From NCBI GenBank assembly GCA_022578965.1, contig MU400684.1, forward strand, positions 1 to 64,000: a stretch of DNA of 64,000 nt. The letters are read 5' to 3'. The DNA comes from Xylaria sp. FL1777. Lineage: Eukaryota > Ascomycota > Sordariomycetes > Xylariales > Xylariaceae. Under the pieces are notes generated by a model. The model was given only the letters and a program-made list of their open reading frames with translations. It was not told the DNA's origin and did no database searches. The position numbers and the translations under genes are program-made. Each line of letters opens with the position of its first letter. The stretch's first letter is position 1. Below, in pieces: positions 25,622-37,261 of this stretch.

Positions 25622-26042
25622 TTAAAATAAACAAACAACTAAGTAACATTATATATTTTTTTTAAAATAGTAAATTAAAATAACTGTTAATTATAAAAAG
25701 CAATTTAAAAAAGTTGTAGAATTTTTAAAAAAGCTACTATTACTTAACAAAAATAACTTAAGTAACTAAAACTTAAACTGCTTTTAAAAAACTATAAAAG
25801 TTATATAGTTTTTATTTTTTTTATTTAACTTTTAATTATTTTAATTACTTAAACTTTTTAAACCTTTTAAACAAAAAAGTATTTAATATAGAAAAAAGCG
25901 TTATAATAGTAATTTATATAATTTTAATAGCTTTAGCTTTAGTAGCTTTAGCAGTAATAATAGTATTTTTAGCTTACTTTTTATTAATTAGTGAAATAAT
26001 ACTTTAAATATAATAACTATTTAAAGCATAACTTTAATAAAT
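25622..26042. other. Interval leading into the unknown plus-strand frame
   Basis: Flank of LINE copy 2. From about 25923 the frame that continues into the next feature reads Ser/Phe-rich (FNSFSFSSFSS), so it may be a low-complexity N-terminal part of the same decayed gene. No start codon can be assigned. Confidence 0.35.
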
Positions 26043-28108
26043 AATATTAATCTAAAGCGCAAAAAAATAAGAACTTTTAATTTTAAGTATAATAACTTTA
26101 ATGATTTTAGCGTTGTTATAAAAAGCAAAAACGTAATTTTTATAAACGTTTACTTTTTTTTTAACTAGCTTGATTTTTTTAAAGCAAACTTAAAAATAAG
26201 CTACATAAACAAAAAATAAATCGTAATAATGTTTTTAACATTACTTATAAAATTAGCTTTTTTATAATAAAACAATAAAATTATATTAGCTAAAAAAACT
26301 AAAATATATGTTAAAAAACTTAAAAGCATTATAAAAAAAATAACAAAATAATTTACTATAAATATTAATATTATTACTAAAAGGTTTAAAAAAGAAAAAC
26401 TTACTTTAGCTTATATTTATTGCAATAAGCATGCCTTTTTATAGTTTATATAAAAAAAACTTTAATATATAAAAGCTATAAGTATATTTAAAGCTAAAAA
26501 CGTTAACTAAAAAAGCGTTATGTTTTAAATTTACAATAATATAAAATTAAAAATTAAGCAGTTTTTAAAACTACTGCGTAGTTGCTATATTTTAAAGCAA
26601 TATATAAAAAAAATGTATAAAGCTAAAAATAATTTATAAGATTTAACTAAAGAAGTTTTTGGTAAAAAAGCAAAAAAAGTGCATTTTAATGCTTTTTATG
26701 TTTAATTTACAATATTACTAAAATAAAAACGCTTAATATTTTAAAGCTTGCAAAAAAAGTATAAAAATAAATGTAATTATTATAAAAATAAGTTTTAAAA
26801 CTGTTTATTAAACTGCTATTACAGCAAAAAACAAAATAATAACTAATGTTTTAAACAAAATAAAAATTGCTATTATAACTATAGCTATTAATAAAATTGC
26901 AGTTAAAACTATAATTGTAATTATACTTATAATTACAACTATAATTAGCGCAAAAGCAGTAGAAATAAATTATTAGATCGTTTTTATTACTATAACGAAA
27001 ATTAAAACAAAAAAAGCAACTAAAACAAAAACTAAAATAAAAATTACTTACGCAACTTTTATTAATGTAGCTTAAATAAGCGTAACTTAAGCAAAACACG
27101 TAATAATAAACGTAATAACTGCAATAAAAAAAACAATTAATTAAAAGTACATTTTGTAACTAAAAAAGAAAAAAGTTAGTTTATTAATTACTATTTATTA
27201 AAAAACAAGCAGTTTTACTATATAGCAAAAACTTTACAATAGCTTAATTTAAAATTAACTTACTACTAATATTATACTAAATTTAAGTTTTTAAATAATA
27301 AAAAAGCTTACTTTTATAAATGCAAGCTAACAATAAAACTTAAAAAACTTATAATATTAAACTTTTTTTTAATATGCTTTTTTTTTGATTTTAGTAAAAA
27401 AACCTATAGATATTATAACAAGCTATTAATATTACGTAACTAACTGTTTAAATACTTAAGCTATTATTAGTTAGCAATACAAAAAAAGGTTAAATAACTA
27501 AATAAAAAACCTAAAAAACTTTAAAAGTTTAAAAAGCTTTAAAAATAAACTAAAAAACTTTATATTTAAAAAACCTTTTATAAAGCTAAAATAAAAAAAG
27601 CTTTTAACTATAATATAAAAAAAAACGCTAAATATTTATGTTATACTTACTTATGCTTTAATGTTATAAATTCTTTAAGCAAAAAAACAATAAGCATATA
27701 TAATAACTTAAAAGCAAGAAATTTATATATATTTAAAGATTTTTTTAGCAAGTTAAAATATAAAATCAAAAACTATGTTTATAACGCTAAAGAACTTAGG
27801 GCTAAAAAAGTAAAATGTACTTAACAAGCTAAGTTTAAGTTTTTTTGCAAAAAAATAAACAAAAAAAATAAACTAGCTATTTAAGAATTTAAAAAAAAAG
27901 CATAAATAGTTAAAAATCTTGCTGCTAGTGCTTTATTAAGCAATAACTTTTTTGTTTTATATAAAGCAAACATTAACTTTAATACAAGCTTTATAATATT
28001 TTTAGCATTAAAAAACTTTTAAATAAAGTTTAAAGCTATTGCTTATAAACATAAGTATATATAACAAATAATAAATAAAAAAAAAATAAATCTTAAAAAC
28101 AAAGAGTT
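26043..28108 (+). pseudogene. Long decayed coding frame of unknown function, Lys/Tyr-rich
   Basis: One plus-strand phase (positions divisible by 3) reads like protein for about 2.07 kb, about 690 codons, with stops only at places where Gln, Arg or Trp codons are plausible. Readable stretches include KRKKIRTFNFKYNNFNDFS (N-terminal), EVFGKKAKKVHFNAFYV (middle), a low-complexity Tyr/Asn/Lys tract near 26.85-27.05 kb that may have been Asp/Arg/Tyr-rich, and FFVLYKANINFNTSFIIFL near the end. I see no RT, integrase, transposase or helicase signature and do not recognise the family. The frame stops where repeat C begins, so its C-terminus may be cut off. The minus open frame 26851-27099 is an antisense by-product. 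It could be a Gag-like protein, an unknown TE ORF or a duplicated host gene. Confidence 0.5.
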
Positions 28109-28110
28109 TA

Positions 28111-29212
28111 ATCTTTTTGTTTCTTAGGTTAAGGTTAGCAGTATGTTTATACGTTTAACTTAGTGAAAATTTCCATTGATTTTTCTATTAATAGCTTTTA
28201 TGCTTAATTATTTGCTAGCTTTGCGTGCTTTTATTTCTGTAATTTGCTAGCTTAACGTAATAGTACTTTTGCATTGCTTTATTTAAAGCTAATTATTTTT
28301 TTTTTGCTGCTTAATATACTTAATTTTTTGCGTATTAACCTTTTTATAATATTATAACCTTTTTAATGCACATTATAAAAATTCATTTATAAATTTTATT
28401 GCTTATTACTATTGCTTTTCTTTTTTTTTTTTCTTTTTTTTGTTTTTATTATATTTGTATTTTTGTTATAGCTTGTTTTTTCTTAAGTTATGCGCTATTA
28501 TTAAGCTTATTTTTTAGTGCTTGTTTAGTGCTTATTTAGTGCTTTTTTAGCTTTTTTTTAGCGCTTTTATTTGTTATGTTGTTATTTTTGCTTGCTTTTT
28601 TTTAGCGCTTTTATTTGTTGTATTGCTATTTTTGCTTGCTTTATTATTTTTTTTATAGCTTAATTATTATGTTTTTATTAGCTATTAAACATAATTAGCA
28701 AAAACGTAAAAAAGCTTAAGCATAATAAATTGTTAAACTAAAACAAAAAGCTATTTAACTTTTTAGTTAATTTTATATTTTTTTTAACTTATTTTTTAAT
28801 AAAAATACTTTAGCACTTATATATTTTTATGCTTTTATTTTACTGCTTTTAATTTTTAATTTGCTTTTATATTACTATTATTTTACTTGTAGCTAATTTT
28901 GCTTATTTTTTTTTTTTTTTTTTATAAACGTTTTATTTTTAATTACTTAATTTTTTTTTATTTATTTTTAAGTGCTATTACTATTTTTTATTTCTTTGTT
29001 TAAGCAATTTTTAAAACTGCTATATATAAATAGCTTTACATTTTTAGATTTAAATAATAATAATGCTATAAATTTTAAACTGTTTAAATTAGAACTTTTT
29101 TTCTTTTTTGCTTTTTTTATTTGTTTTTAATTTTAAAGTTTTTTTAGTTTTAGTAACTTAAGCCTTTTTAATAGTAACAAAAGTAATAATATTGTTTTAA
29201 ACGCTTTAAAAC
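28111..29212. repeat. Repeat C, copy 2 (1.10 kb)
   Basis: Matches 58074-59189 along its whole length and the split copy at 11359-11638 plus 19015-19505. Begins ATCTTTTTGTT and ends GCTTTAAAAC. It is T-rich; on the minus strand a Lys/Gln/Ala-rich phase with TAA/TAG at likely Gln positions suggests it was once coding, but I cannot name the protein. No clear target duplication or terminal repeat was found. Confidence 0.8.
28514..28546. repeat. 11-bp minisatellite in repeat C (3 units)
   Basis: Three units of TTAGTGCTTRT. One unit fewer than in the other two C copies. Confidence 0.82.
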
Positions 29213-29222
29213 TTTATTTTAG

Positions 29223-29352
29223 GTGCCTTAAACTAAAAACATAAAATAGCAAGCTATGCTTACTACAAGCTACGATTTACTTTTTTTAAAAGCCCGTGCA
29301 AATATATTTGTGGGTTTAAGGCTTGCGTTTTATATATTTTAGTTTAAAGCAC
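29223..29352. mobile_element. M1, 130-bp MITE-like module
   Basis: Bounded by inverted ends GTGCCTTAAACTAAAA and TTTTAGTTTAAAGCAC. A reverse-complement copy of similar length lies at 51692-51820, in the centre of the giant palindrome. Internally it has a palindromic core, CAAATATATTTG, flanked by CCC and GGG. It starts 10 bp after repeat C. No target duplication is obvious, so it may be the end of a larger element rather than a free MITE. Confidence 0.65.
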
Positions 29353-29394
29353 TTTTGTTAATTTTTAAGCTAAGGTTTATTTTGTTTATCTTAA
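29353..29394. other. Linker between M1 and M2
   Basis: A 42-bp spacer. Its first about 31 bp (TTTTGTTAATTTTTAAGCTA and following) recur, reverse-complemented, next to the M1 copy at 51664-51691; its last bases (ATCTTAA) recur at the other side of that copy. Confidence 0.6.
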
Positions 29395-29509
29395 GTGCTT
29401 TAAACTAAAATGGTCTTTGCGTTTGTATTTCTTTAGCTATACTACCTCTTTACTAATTATAACCCTTTTTACTTCTTTTAACATAAACTTGGAATTTTAG
29501 TTTAAGGCA
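29395..29509. mobile_element. M2, 115-bp TIR-bounded module; outer end of the palindrome's left arm
   Basis: Ends GTGCTTTAAACTAAAAT and ATTTTAGTTTAAGGCA are inverted. A reverse-complement copy of exactly 115 bp lies at 57539-57653. Homology between the two loci continues past M2 into 29510-29524 and then, beyond the G2 insertion, into 37262 onward. M2 is therefore the outer terminus of each palindrome arm. Confidence 0.72.
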
Positions 29510-29524
29510 ACTACGTTGATTTTT
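29395..29524. repeat. Giant palindrome, left arm, segment 1 (130 bp)
   Basis: Reverse complement of about 57524-57653. After M2 the left copy reads AACTACGTTGATTTTT and the right copy (reverse complement) AACTATATTAATTTTT, differing only by RIP-type changes. Cut here by the G2 element; the arm resumes at 37262. Confidence 0.8.
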
Positions 29525-30040
29525 TGTAACGGACCTATTATACATTAATATAACGGGTTTGCTTTTAGGGTTTTAATTTGTAAGTAACAATAGGATCCTT
29601 AACAGTAGTTCGTTAAAAAAGTTTTCGGAGTACTTTTATTACTGTGCATTAATAAAGGTCTTAAAGGATTAAAAATAATAAATATATTAATGCTTAGCAG
29701 TTATAAAAAATTAATAGCTAAAGAACTAAAACTAAATAAGTAACTAAATATAAAAAATGCATAATTATATAAATAAAAAAAACAGTAGTAATAATTTATA
29801 AATATTGCTTTTTTTAATAAACTTAATGCTATATTGTTTTAAGTTTAAAGCTTAATAAATTTAACGCTTAAGTTTATTAAGTTTAAAGCTTAATAAACTT
29901 AACGCTTAAGTTTATTAAGTTTATGCATTAAACTTTTATAGTAGTTTAAATACATATTTTTTTAATAAATAAAACTTCTTTTATGCATGCTTTTTTTATA
30001 TTTAGCTTTTTAACTAGCTTAATTAGCTTATTTTGTAATA
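29525..30040 (-). repeat. G2 3' LTR (516 bp)
   Basis: Starts TGTAACGGACC on the plus strand and ends TTTTGTAATA. This copy keeps more G+C at its left end (GGACC, GGGTTT, GGATCC) than the others. Contains the 38-bp internal repeat at about 29845-29932. Confidence 0.87.
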
Positions 30041-30149
30041 TTATCTTTTTTTTTTTATAATTATTGTTTTAATAATTTTGTATTTTCTTTTTTGTAAGTT
30101 TTTTTTTTTTATTTTTTGTTTTTTGTTTTTTGTGCTTATTATATTTAGT

Positions 30150-33100
30150 AAGGTTTTTAAAAAGTTTTGCTTGTTGCGTTCTAAACAAAAAGCTTAACAA
30201 AATTTTGCGTTGCTTTTTTTTATTAAACTAAAATTAATTAAAATAGCTTTATGTTTTTGCTATAATTGTTATAGCATAAAATGTTTAATATTAAAATTTG
30301 ATTTTAATTAATGTATTAAATATGTTGTAGCTAAACAAGCAAATTATAACATTAGAAGTTTATTTTTAAAGTAAATGTAGCAGCTTATTTTTTAGCACAA
30401 AAAGCTAAAAAATAAATTAGACTTACTAATAAAAAAGCATAAAAAAATAAATGCAAAAATCTGCTGTTTTAAGTAATAAAAGAAATTATAGCAAAAAAAA
30501 ATAGCTGCTGCTATAGCTTGTAGTTTAAATAGTTTAAAAAAGCTTAAGCAAATTAAAGCAAAAAAGCGCTATATAGCTAAAAAACAAAAATAGCGCATTA
30601 AAGCAGCATAGCTATTGCTAGTTGTTTTTTTAAAGCTTAATTAAAACGTATTAAATGCTTTGTTTAAAGTTAATTTTTTTTTTTTAGCTTTAACTAATTA
30701 AAGTATTAATAGTAAAACTAGTTTATAATTATTTTAGCAGTTTTTAAGTGTTTTTTAAGTTTTTAAGTATTATTAGCGTATAAATATTTTCTTTATTTAA
30801 TAAAATACTTAACATTATTGTTGTTTTAATAAAAATTTAGTATATTTTTAACTTTATAAATGTTTTAATTTGTTTTTATTTCTAGTTATGTTTTAATAAA
30901 TGTTTTAATAAGTATTAGTTCTAGTAAAAAAATATAAAAAACAAAGTAAATTTGCATGTTTTTTAGTAATAATAGTTTATAGTTAATAAATAAAATAACT
31001 TTTTTAATTTTAAAAAAGCTAAGTTTTTTAAATTTTAATTTATTGCTTGGTTGTTTTGTTTTAATTTAAAAGATATTAATGTTTATATTTTGTTTTTGTT
31101 ATAGCAAATAAACCTTATTTTCTTTTTTAAAGGTTAATTTTTTAGTTTGTTTTTTGTTATAGTATATTAATATTTATTGTTATAAAAATTAAAAGCATAG
31201 TTATAGTTTAGCTTATAACGTTTTAATTTTTATTATAATAGTTTTTATTTAAAATACTATAGTTAAAATAGCAAGTGCTTTTATTAATGTTTTTTTTTGT
31301 TTTTTAGTAATTGTTTGTTATTTATAAACAGCTTTATATAAAAATATATTTATATTTTTATTTGTTAATATATTATATAAAATTTATGCTATTAATAATA
31401 GTTTTACTTAATTGTTTTATTAATAGTTAATATAACTTTATAAATATTGTTTTAGTATTTAGTTTAGTTTTTTTGTTTGTTTATTTGTTTATAAGTAATA
31501 AGCAATTAAAAACTTTAGTTTAATACTAATAAGTTTAAAAAAGCTAGTGTTAAACTTAAAAATAAACAATTTATTTTAGTTTAAAATAATTTTTTTTAAT
31601 AGCTTATGCTTATTTAAATATTAATATATAAAAGCATATATAAGTTGTTTAGCTGTTATATTTTCTTTAAACAGTAAAAAATAAGCGTACTTAATAAATT
31701 TATTAATAATAACTTATATTTTATTATATTATACTTTTATAACTAAATTAATTAATAAAAGTAGTGCTATAATAAAATCTTAAGCAATAGTATACTATGC
31801 TTATTTAAGTATTTATATAAATTATAATAGTTTATAAAGCTTATATTAAGCTGCTTTAGCTTTGTTATAAATATTGCACTTTTTTATAATAGATTTAACT
31901 ATGTTTTATAGTTTTAAAAAATTGTACTTTTTTTATAATTATTAAACTATTTTTGTTGCTTTTTAGTATTTATATAATAAATGTTTATAGAATTTTTTAA
32001 TAAACTTGTTTTATAAAGATTTTAGTAAATAAACCTTATGTTTATATATTAACTTATTATTTTTTAATTTTTTATGTTTTTGTAGTTATGCTAACTTCTT
32101 TAAGTTATAAGCTTATTATAGCTATATATTTATAAAGTCCTTAAATATAACTTCGATTTTTAAGCTTTTATTTTTTTAAAGATATAATACTTAAATGTTT
32201 CTTTTTAAAACCTTAAATCTTTTTTAACTTTATTAACTAAATATGTTTGCTTAAATGTTTTTTTTTCTTTTAATATAACATATTTTAAAGTTAAACTTAA
32301 AAAAAAAAACTATTTAATTTTTATGTTGTTTAGTAATCTTTTATATAGTTATAAATTTTGTTAAGTTCTAATAATTTAAATAAATTTTAATTAGCTTTAT
32401 AGTTTTTATAAAGAATAGTTTTTACTTTTTAAGTGCTATAATAATTGCAAATAGTTTTTTGTTATATATAAAGTATTATAATGCTATGTTTTATAATGCT
32501 TTAAAGTAATAAGCTACTAAGTATTATTTTTTGTTGTTTTTTAGTTGTTTTAAAACTTTTGCAATTATATTATCTAAAGCATTTATTTTTAGCTTTTTTT
32601 TTTTTTATAAATTAAGTAGTTTAATTATAAAGTTAAAAGTAACTTTTAGTTTTAGTTCTTTAAAAGCTTTTTAAGCTTTCTTTAAAATTAAAAAGGATTT
32701 TTTTTTATATTTTTTCTTTGTATACTTTATAAAGTAAAATGCTATTTTTTTAAAGTTTTAAATTAATATTTAAACATAGTTCAAAAATCTTAATGCTTGT
32801 TATATGTTTATAATAGTAGCTAAATTAAATATTTTCTAGTTTTATACTGTATTAATTTTTAATTATTAAATTTATATTTGTTTTAAAGTAATTATAAATC
32901 TTAAAAAGTTAATTTTTTATATATACTATATATACTTTTTTATATTAAGTTATAATTTTGCTTGTTTAAGTGTTTTTAATACTTAAGTTATATATTTTTT
33001 ATGTTTTTTTAGTGTTTTAAAATAAATTAAAATATTATTTAAATAAATAAACATAAATTTGTTTAAAAACTTCCATAAAATTATTATTATTATATATTAA

Positions 33101-34900
33101 AAGCTAGCTAATATGTTTTATAGTTTTTATAGCATAACTATATATTTATATAGTTTATATATTATTTATATAGCAGTTTTTTATTTTTTTTTTTTAGCTA
33201 TTTTAATAGCATAATATTTATTTAAGATATTAACTGCTATAAACTATTCTGTTTAGCTAATGTTTTTTTTTATAGTTACTAGCAAAATAAAAAAGTATTT
33301 ATTTATAATAATAATTACGTTTAATAATTAATAGTTAATTATTATTTGTTATATTAGTTTTTTTTTTTTATTAATTAGTTGTTTTTTATTTTTTATTTTA
33401 AGTACTAGTATTATAAAGTATTTAATAAATAACTAAGATTTTTTTAGGAATTTTTTTGCTAAGTTCTTTTAAATATATTTTTATAAGGTGTTTGTTTTAT
33501 TTAAGCTTATATAGTATACTTAATAAAGCTTTAGTTAATATTTTTCTTTAATAAAAATGTAGTAGTTTTATAAGCTATATTTAAAAAGTTCTTTTTTTTC
33601 TTTTTTTTTAAATAGTTTATAAAATCTGTAATATACTTTTAATATTCTGTTTAGAATTTCTTTTGCGATTTTTCTAATTTTTTTGCTTTGTTTTTTATTT
33701 TTTTAATTAATAGTTTTTGCTTTTTATTAAATTAAAAGGTTGCTAATCTTTAGCTATAGTATTTTTAAAATAATGTTATAATTAAATATATTAGCAATAT
33801 TTAATATAATTTGTTTTTTATATTTTTATATAAATATATTAAAAAGTTTGGTTTTTTTAAGTATATAACTATTATTATAGCTAAAAGTGCTTTTATTAAA
33901 TCTTTTAATTTTTTAAAATTTTTGCTTATATTTTTAAAGAATTTTATTTTGTTTTGCTACTTTAAGTAAAATTATATTAGCTTATATTTCTAAGTTAATT
34001 AAAATATTATACTTTTTTTTTTAATATATAAATTTAACTTTAAATTAGTTTTACTAGTTATTATATTAAACTTTATATAAAGCCTTAGTTTTTTTAGCTA
34101 TTTGTTGCTTTTTTAGCAAATATTTATTTTATTTTTTGATTTTTTTTTATAAAATGTTTAAATGCTTGTTTTTTTTAGTACTTTAAATATTATTATACTT
34201 TGTTTTGTTTTTGCTTTTAAGCAAGCTTTAAATTGCAGTTTTTAAGCTTTTTTGCTTTTAGCAACTATTTTTTAGTATAATTATGCTTTAATTAGCTAGT
34301 AATATTTATAGCAGTTATTTTTATATTTTTTTAAAATAATATTATAAGTACAATTAAAATTCTTTTTAAATGTTGCAAATTTTTATAAATTTTTATAATA
34401 AACTATAATTATAACTAACTACTTTAATTTGTAAAAGTTTTATATTTTTATTTTTGCAATTTATTTAAAAAACTAATTATTTTTTAGTTTATTAAGTAAG
34501 TATTAATAGCAATAATATATTATATAGCAATTTTATAGTACTTTATTATGTTTTAAATCTTTTAAGCATAAAATAATATTATTGTTTTTTATTATAGTTT
34601 TATTATAATAATAACTTTTAGCAATTAGTTAAATTGCTAATTTTAGTTTTTAAAACATATTAATTTTTGCGCTAATTATTAATGCTTTTTTGTTTTGTTG
34701 CATTTAAAGCAATTTAAGCTATAAAAATACTTTGTTTATTTTTATTAGTTTTTTTTTTATAGTATTTTTTATAGCTTTTAATTTTATTTGTTTTTATTTT
34801 AAAGTTTTATAAGTTTTATTTTTTTAAGTTTATTTAATAACTAAGTATTTTAGTAGTTTATAATTAGTTTAATAATTATACTATTTATAATTATAGTTTT
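30150..34900 (-). pseudogene. G2 pol remnant (RT, integrase)
   Basis: On the minus strand the RT catalytic box at 33034-33045 reads YLNN within MFIYLNNILIYFKTLKKH; the family has Y-L-D-D, so both Asp are Asn. In the same phase, 1464 nt on, lies the integrase core: VIINKFIKYAYFLLFKENI (about 31654-31711), then ILN-stop-NKLF (around 31570-31590) for the ISDRDKLF block, with its catalytic Asp read as Asn at 31579-31581. Further on, at about 30980-31160, YYNKKQ, ENKVYLL and KKLSFFKIKKV match the integrase C-terminal module ending in GPF-K-I. Protease and RNase H were not individually located. All changes seen are RIP-type. The element is dead. Confidence 0.8.
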
Positions 34901-35299
34901 ATTTTTTTAAACATAACTTTTTTTTAAGCTATATTTTAAGCTTTAGTAGTTTAAAGTTTTTATAGTTTTATAAGTTTGCTAACTATGTTAATTTATTATT
35001 TTTTGTTATTTGCTACTTTTAGTTAAACTATTTTTTTAAGTTATATATTAAATAATTTTAATTGTTTATATAGCAAATATATTTTTTTGTAATTTATTTT
35101 AATAACTATAAAGCTTTTAAATAATATTTATATGTTTATTTATTTTAACTTATATAAATAAAGCATTTAAATTTATTTAGTATAGCACTTTTATTTTAAC
35201 TTAAAATAGCAATTTTATATTTTTGCTTTAAAAACATATTTTTTAAATTGCTTTGTTGTTTTTTATTGTTTTAAACTTTTATAACTTATATTTTTTTTT

Positions 35300-36500
35300 T
35301 AGGTTAAAAAATCTTTTTTTTTTTATAGCTTTTTTTTTTGTTCTTTTTTTTAAATTAGCATTATTTTTAAAAATATTCTTTTTTTTTGCAGTTATAACAT
35401 TTAACTTTAAACATATTTTAGGGTTATTATTTTTAAACTTTATTAATTTGCTTAAATCTTTATTTAATACTTTTTTAAGTATTTTTTTTTTTGTTTTTTC
35501 TAGTTTTTTTAGTTTTAAAGTATTAATTAAATAATTATTAATTAATTATAATAGCTATATTAATATACGTATTAATTTTTGCTAGTTTATTTATTTTATA
35601 TAGTTTATTTTAAACTTAAGTTTTAAGTTTATTATAAAATAAATAAAATAATGCAAGCTTAAGCAATTTTAAAATTACTACTAATTGTTTAAACTTTATA
35701 GCATAATTTATTGCTGCTTTTATTTGTTTTAAGCAATAAAATGCTTTTTTTATGTGTTTTATTTTTTAAGTATCTTTAAATAATGCTTTTATTTAATTTT
35801 TAAACTTAACGTAATCTTTAAAAATCTTTTTTATTTTTAGCTTAAAGTTAGTTAACTTATTAGCTTTTAAAAAATTTTTTAAAATAAATTAAAACTATTT
35901 TAGTATTTTTTTTAATAAAAATTATAAAGTAGTTATTACTTTTTAATTTTCCTTTATAATAATAATAAAATGCTATTTTAAATAAAGTTTAGCATGAATT
36001 AAAAAAGCTTTTATATTTATAAATCTATTATAAAGCTTTAAAGCAATAAGTTTAAAATTTTTAATGTTTAGCATTTTTAATATTATAAATAATTTTAATA
36101 ATAAAAGCAATAATAATAATAAAAAGTTAAGTTTTTTATTTTAAATTATTACTTTAAGTATAATAGTAATAAAAGTAAGCATTAAGTTTGCTAGTAGTAA
36201 TATTAATATTAGTTATAATATAATTACTTATTTAAAGCTTTAATTTATTGTTATAATAACAGTTATTATTACTGCTTTAATTATTATAGCTAGTATTTAT
36301 ACTAGTTTAAAAGTTATAATGCTTAATATTTAAGCTATTCTTTAAATTAAAGCAACTAGTTTGCTTTATAACATTAATATTAACGTTAGTTCTTTTTTAT
36401 TACTACTGCTTAATTTTTTTTTTTTATTACTGCTTTTTTTTTAATAAAGGTAGCTAATAAAAGTGCTAAGGTTTGTTATTTTAGTATATTGCTAGTTTTA
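35300..36500 (-). pseudogene. G2 gag remnant with CCHC zinc knuckle
   Basis: Minus strand 35358-35399 reads K-C-Y-N-C-K-K-K-E-Y-F-x-K-x-C, a CX2CX4HX4C knuckle with His changed to Tyr and Gly to Glu or Lys. The knuckle phase differs from the pol phase: 2354 nt separate the codons, equivalent to a -1 shift. This may reflect separate gag and pol frames with programmed frameshifting, known in some Ty3/Gypsy elements, or a later indel. The plus open frame 35253-35534 is the antisense of this region. The upstream limit is approximate. Confidence 0.6.
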
Positions 36501-36740
36501 AAAGTTTTTAAAATCTTTAAACTTGATTTTTAATTTTTTATTTTTAGTAATATAACCTAGATTTAGTTTATTAATTATTAAGTAAGGTTTACTTATGTAA
36601 TGCTATTTAGTATTTTTGTTCTTTAAATATCTTTTTAATATATTTTTAAAAGTTTATTTTATAAATTGTTTATTATTTAATTCTTTATACTAGTATTTAT
36701 TTTTATATGTTAAGTTTTATTAATTAAGAAGCTATTAAAG

Positions 36741-37256
36741 TATAACAAACCTATTATATATTAATATAACAGGTTTACTTTTAAGGTTTTAATTTATAAG
36801 TAATAATAGGATTTTTAATAGTAGTTTATTAAGAAGGTTTTTAAAGTACTTTTATTACTATGCATTAATAAAAGTTTTAAAAAATTAAAAGTAATAAATA
36901 TATTAATGCTTAGCAATTATAAGAAATTAATAGCTAAAGAACTAAAACTAAGTAAATAATTAAATATAAGAAATATATAATTATATAAACAAAAGAAATA
37001 GTAGTAATAATTTATAAACATTGCTTTCTTTAATGAACTTAACGCTATATTGTTTTAAGTTTAAGGCTTAATAAACTTAACGCTTAAGTTTGTTAAGTTT
37101 AAAGCTTAATAAACTTAACGCTTAAGTTTATTAAGTTTATGCATTAAACCCTTATAGTGGTTTAAATACATATCTTTTCAACGAATAAAACTCCTTTTAC
37201 GCATGCTTTCTTTACACCTGGCCTTCTAACTAGCCTAGTTAGCCCATTTCGTAACA
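36741..37256 (-). repeat. G2 5' LTR (516 bp)
   Basis: Partner of 29525-30040. Ends CATTTCGTAACA, the canonical CA end, and starts TATAACAAACC (TG changed to TA). Its last 100 bp are comparatively GC-rich. A 38-bp tandem repeat (AGTTTAAAGCTTAATAAACT and following) occurs about twice at 37057-37142. Confidence 0.88.
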
Positions 37257-37261
37257 TTTTT

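Larger units (their letters stand above)
29525..37256 (-). mobile_element. Complete Ty3/Gypsy retrotransposon, family G2, RIP-mutated
   Basis: A 7732-bp element with two 516-bp LTRs (29525-30040 and 36741-37256) and a 5-bp TTTTT duplication (29520-29524, 37257-37261). Coded on the minus strand in the order Gag zinc knuckle (35.4 kb), RT (33.0 kb), integrase core (31.6 kb), integrase C-terminus (31.0 kb). RT before integrase is the Ty3/Gypsy order. Next to the 3' LTR the plus strand is a polypyrimidine run (30045-30056), which is a polypurine tract on the coding strand. It lies in the left arm of the giant palindrome, which is uninterrupted on the right side, so it is younger than the palindrome. 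Confidence 0.9.

Noticed and set aside
26851..27099. Cys/Tyr/Ser-rich minus-strand open frame
   Set aside because: Antisense shadow of the low-complexity tract in the 26.0-28.1 kb plus-strand frame.
35253..35534. 93-residue plus-strand open frame
   Set aside because: It overlaps, antisense, the CCHC knuckle of the G2 gag, which is the better supported reading.
35755..37256. A 1.5-kb LTR for family G2 (the whole block shared with 1-1490)
   Set aside because: The copy at 29525-30040 shows that only the last 516 bp is LTR, with TGTAAC...TAACA ends and a TTTTT duplication; the other about 1 kb is leader and gag.
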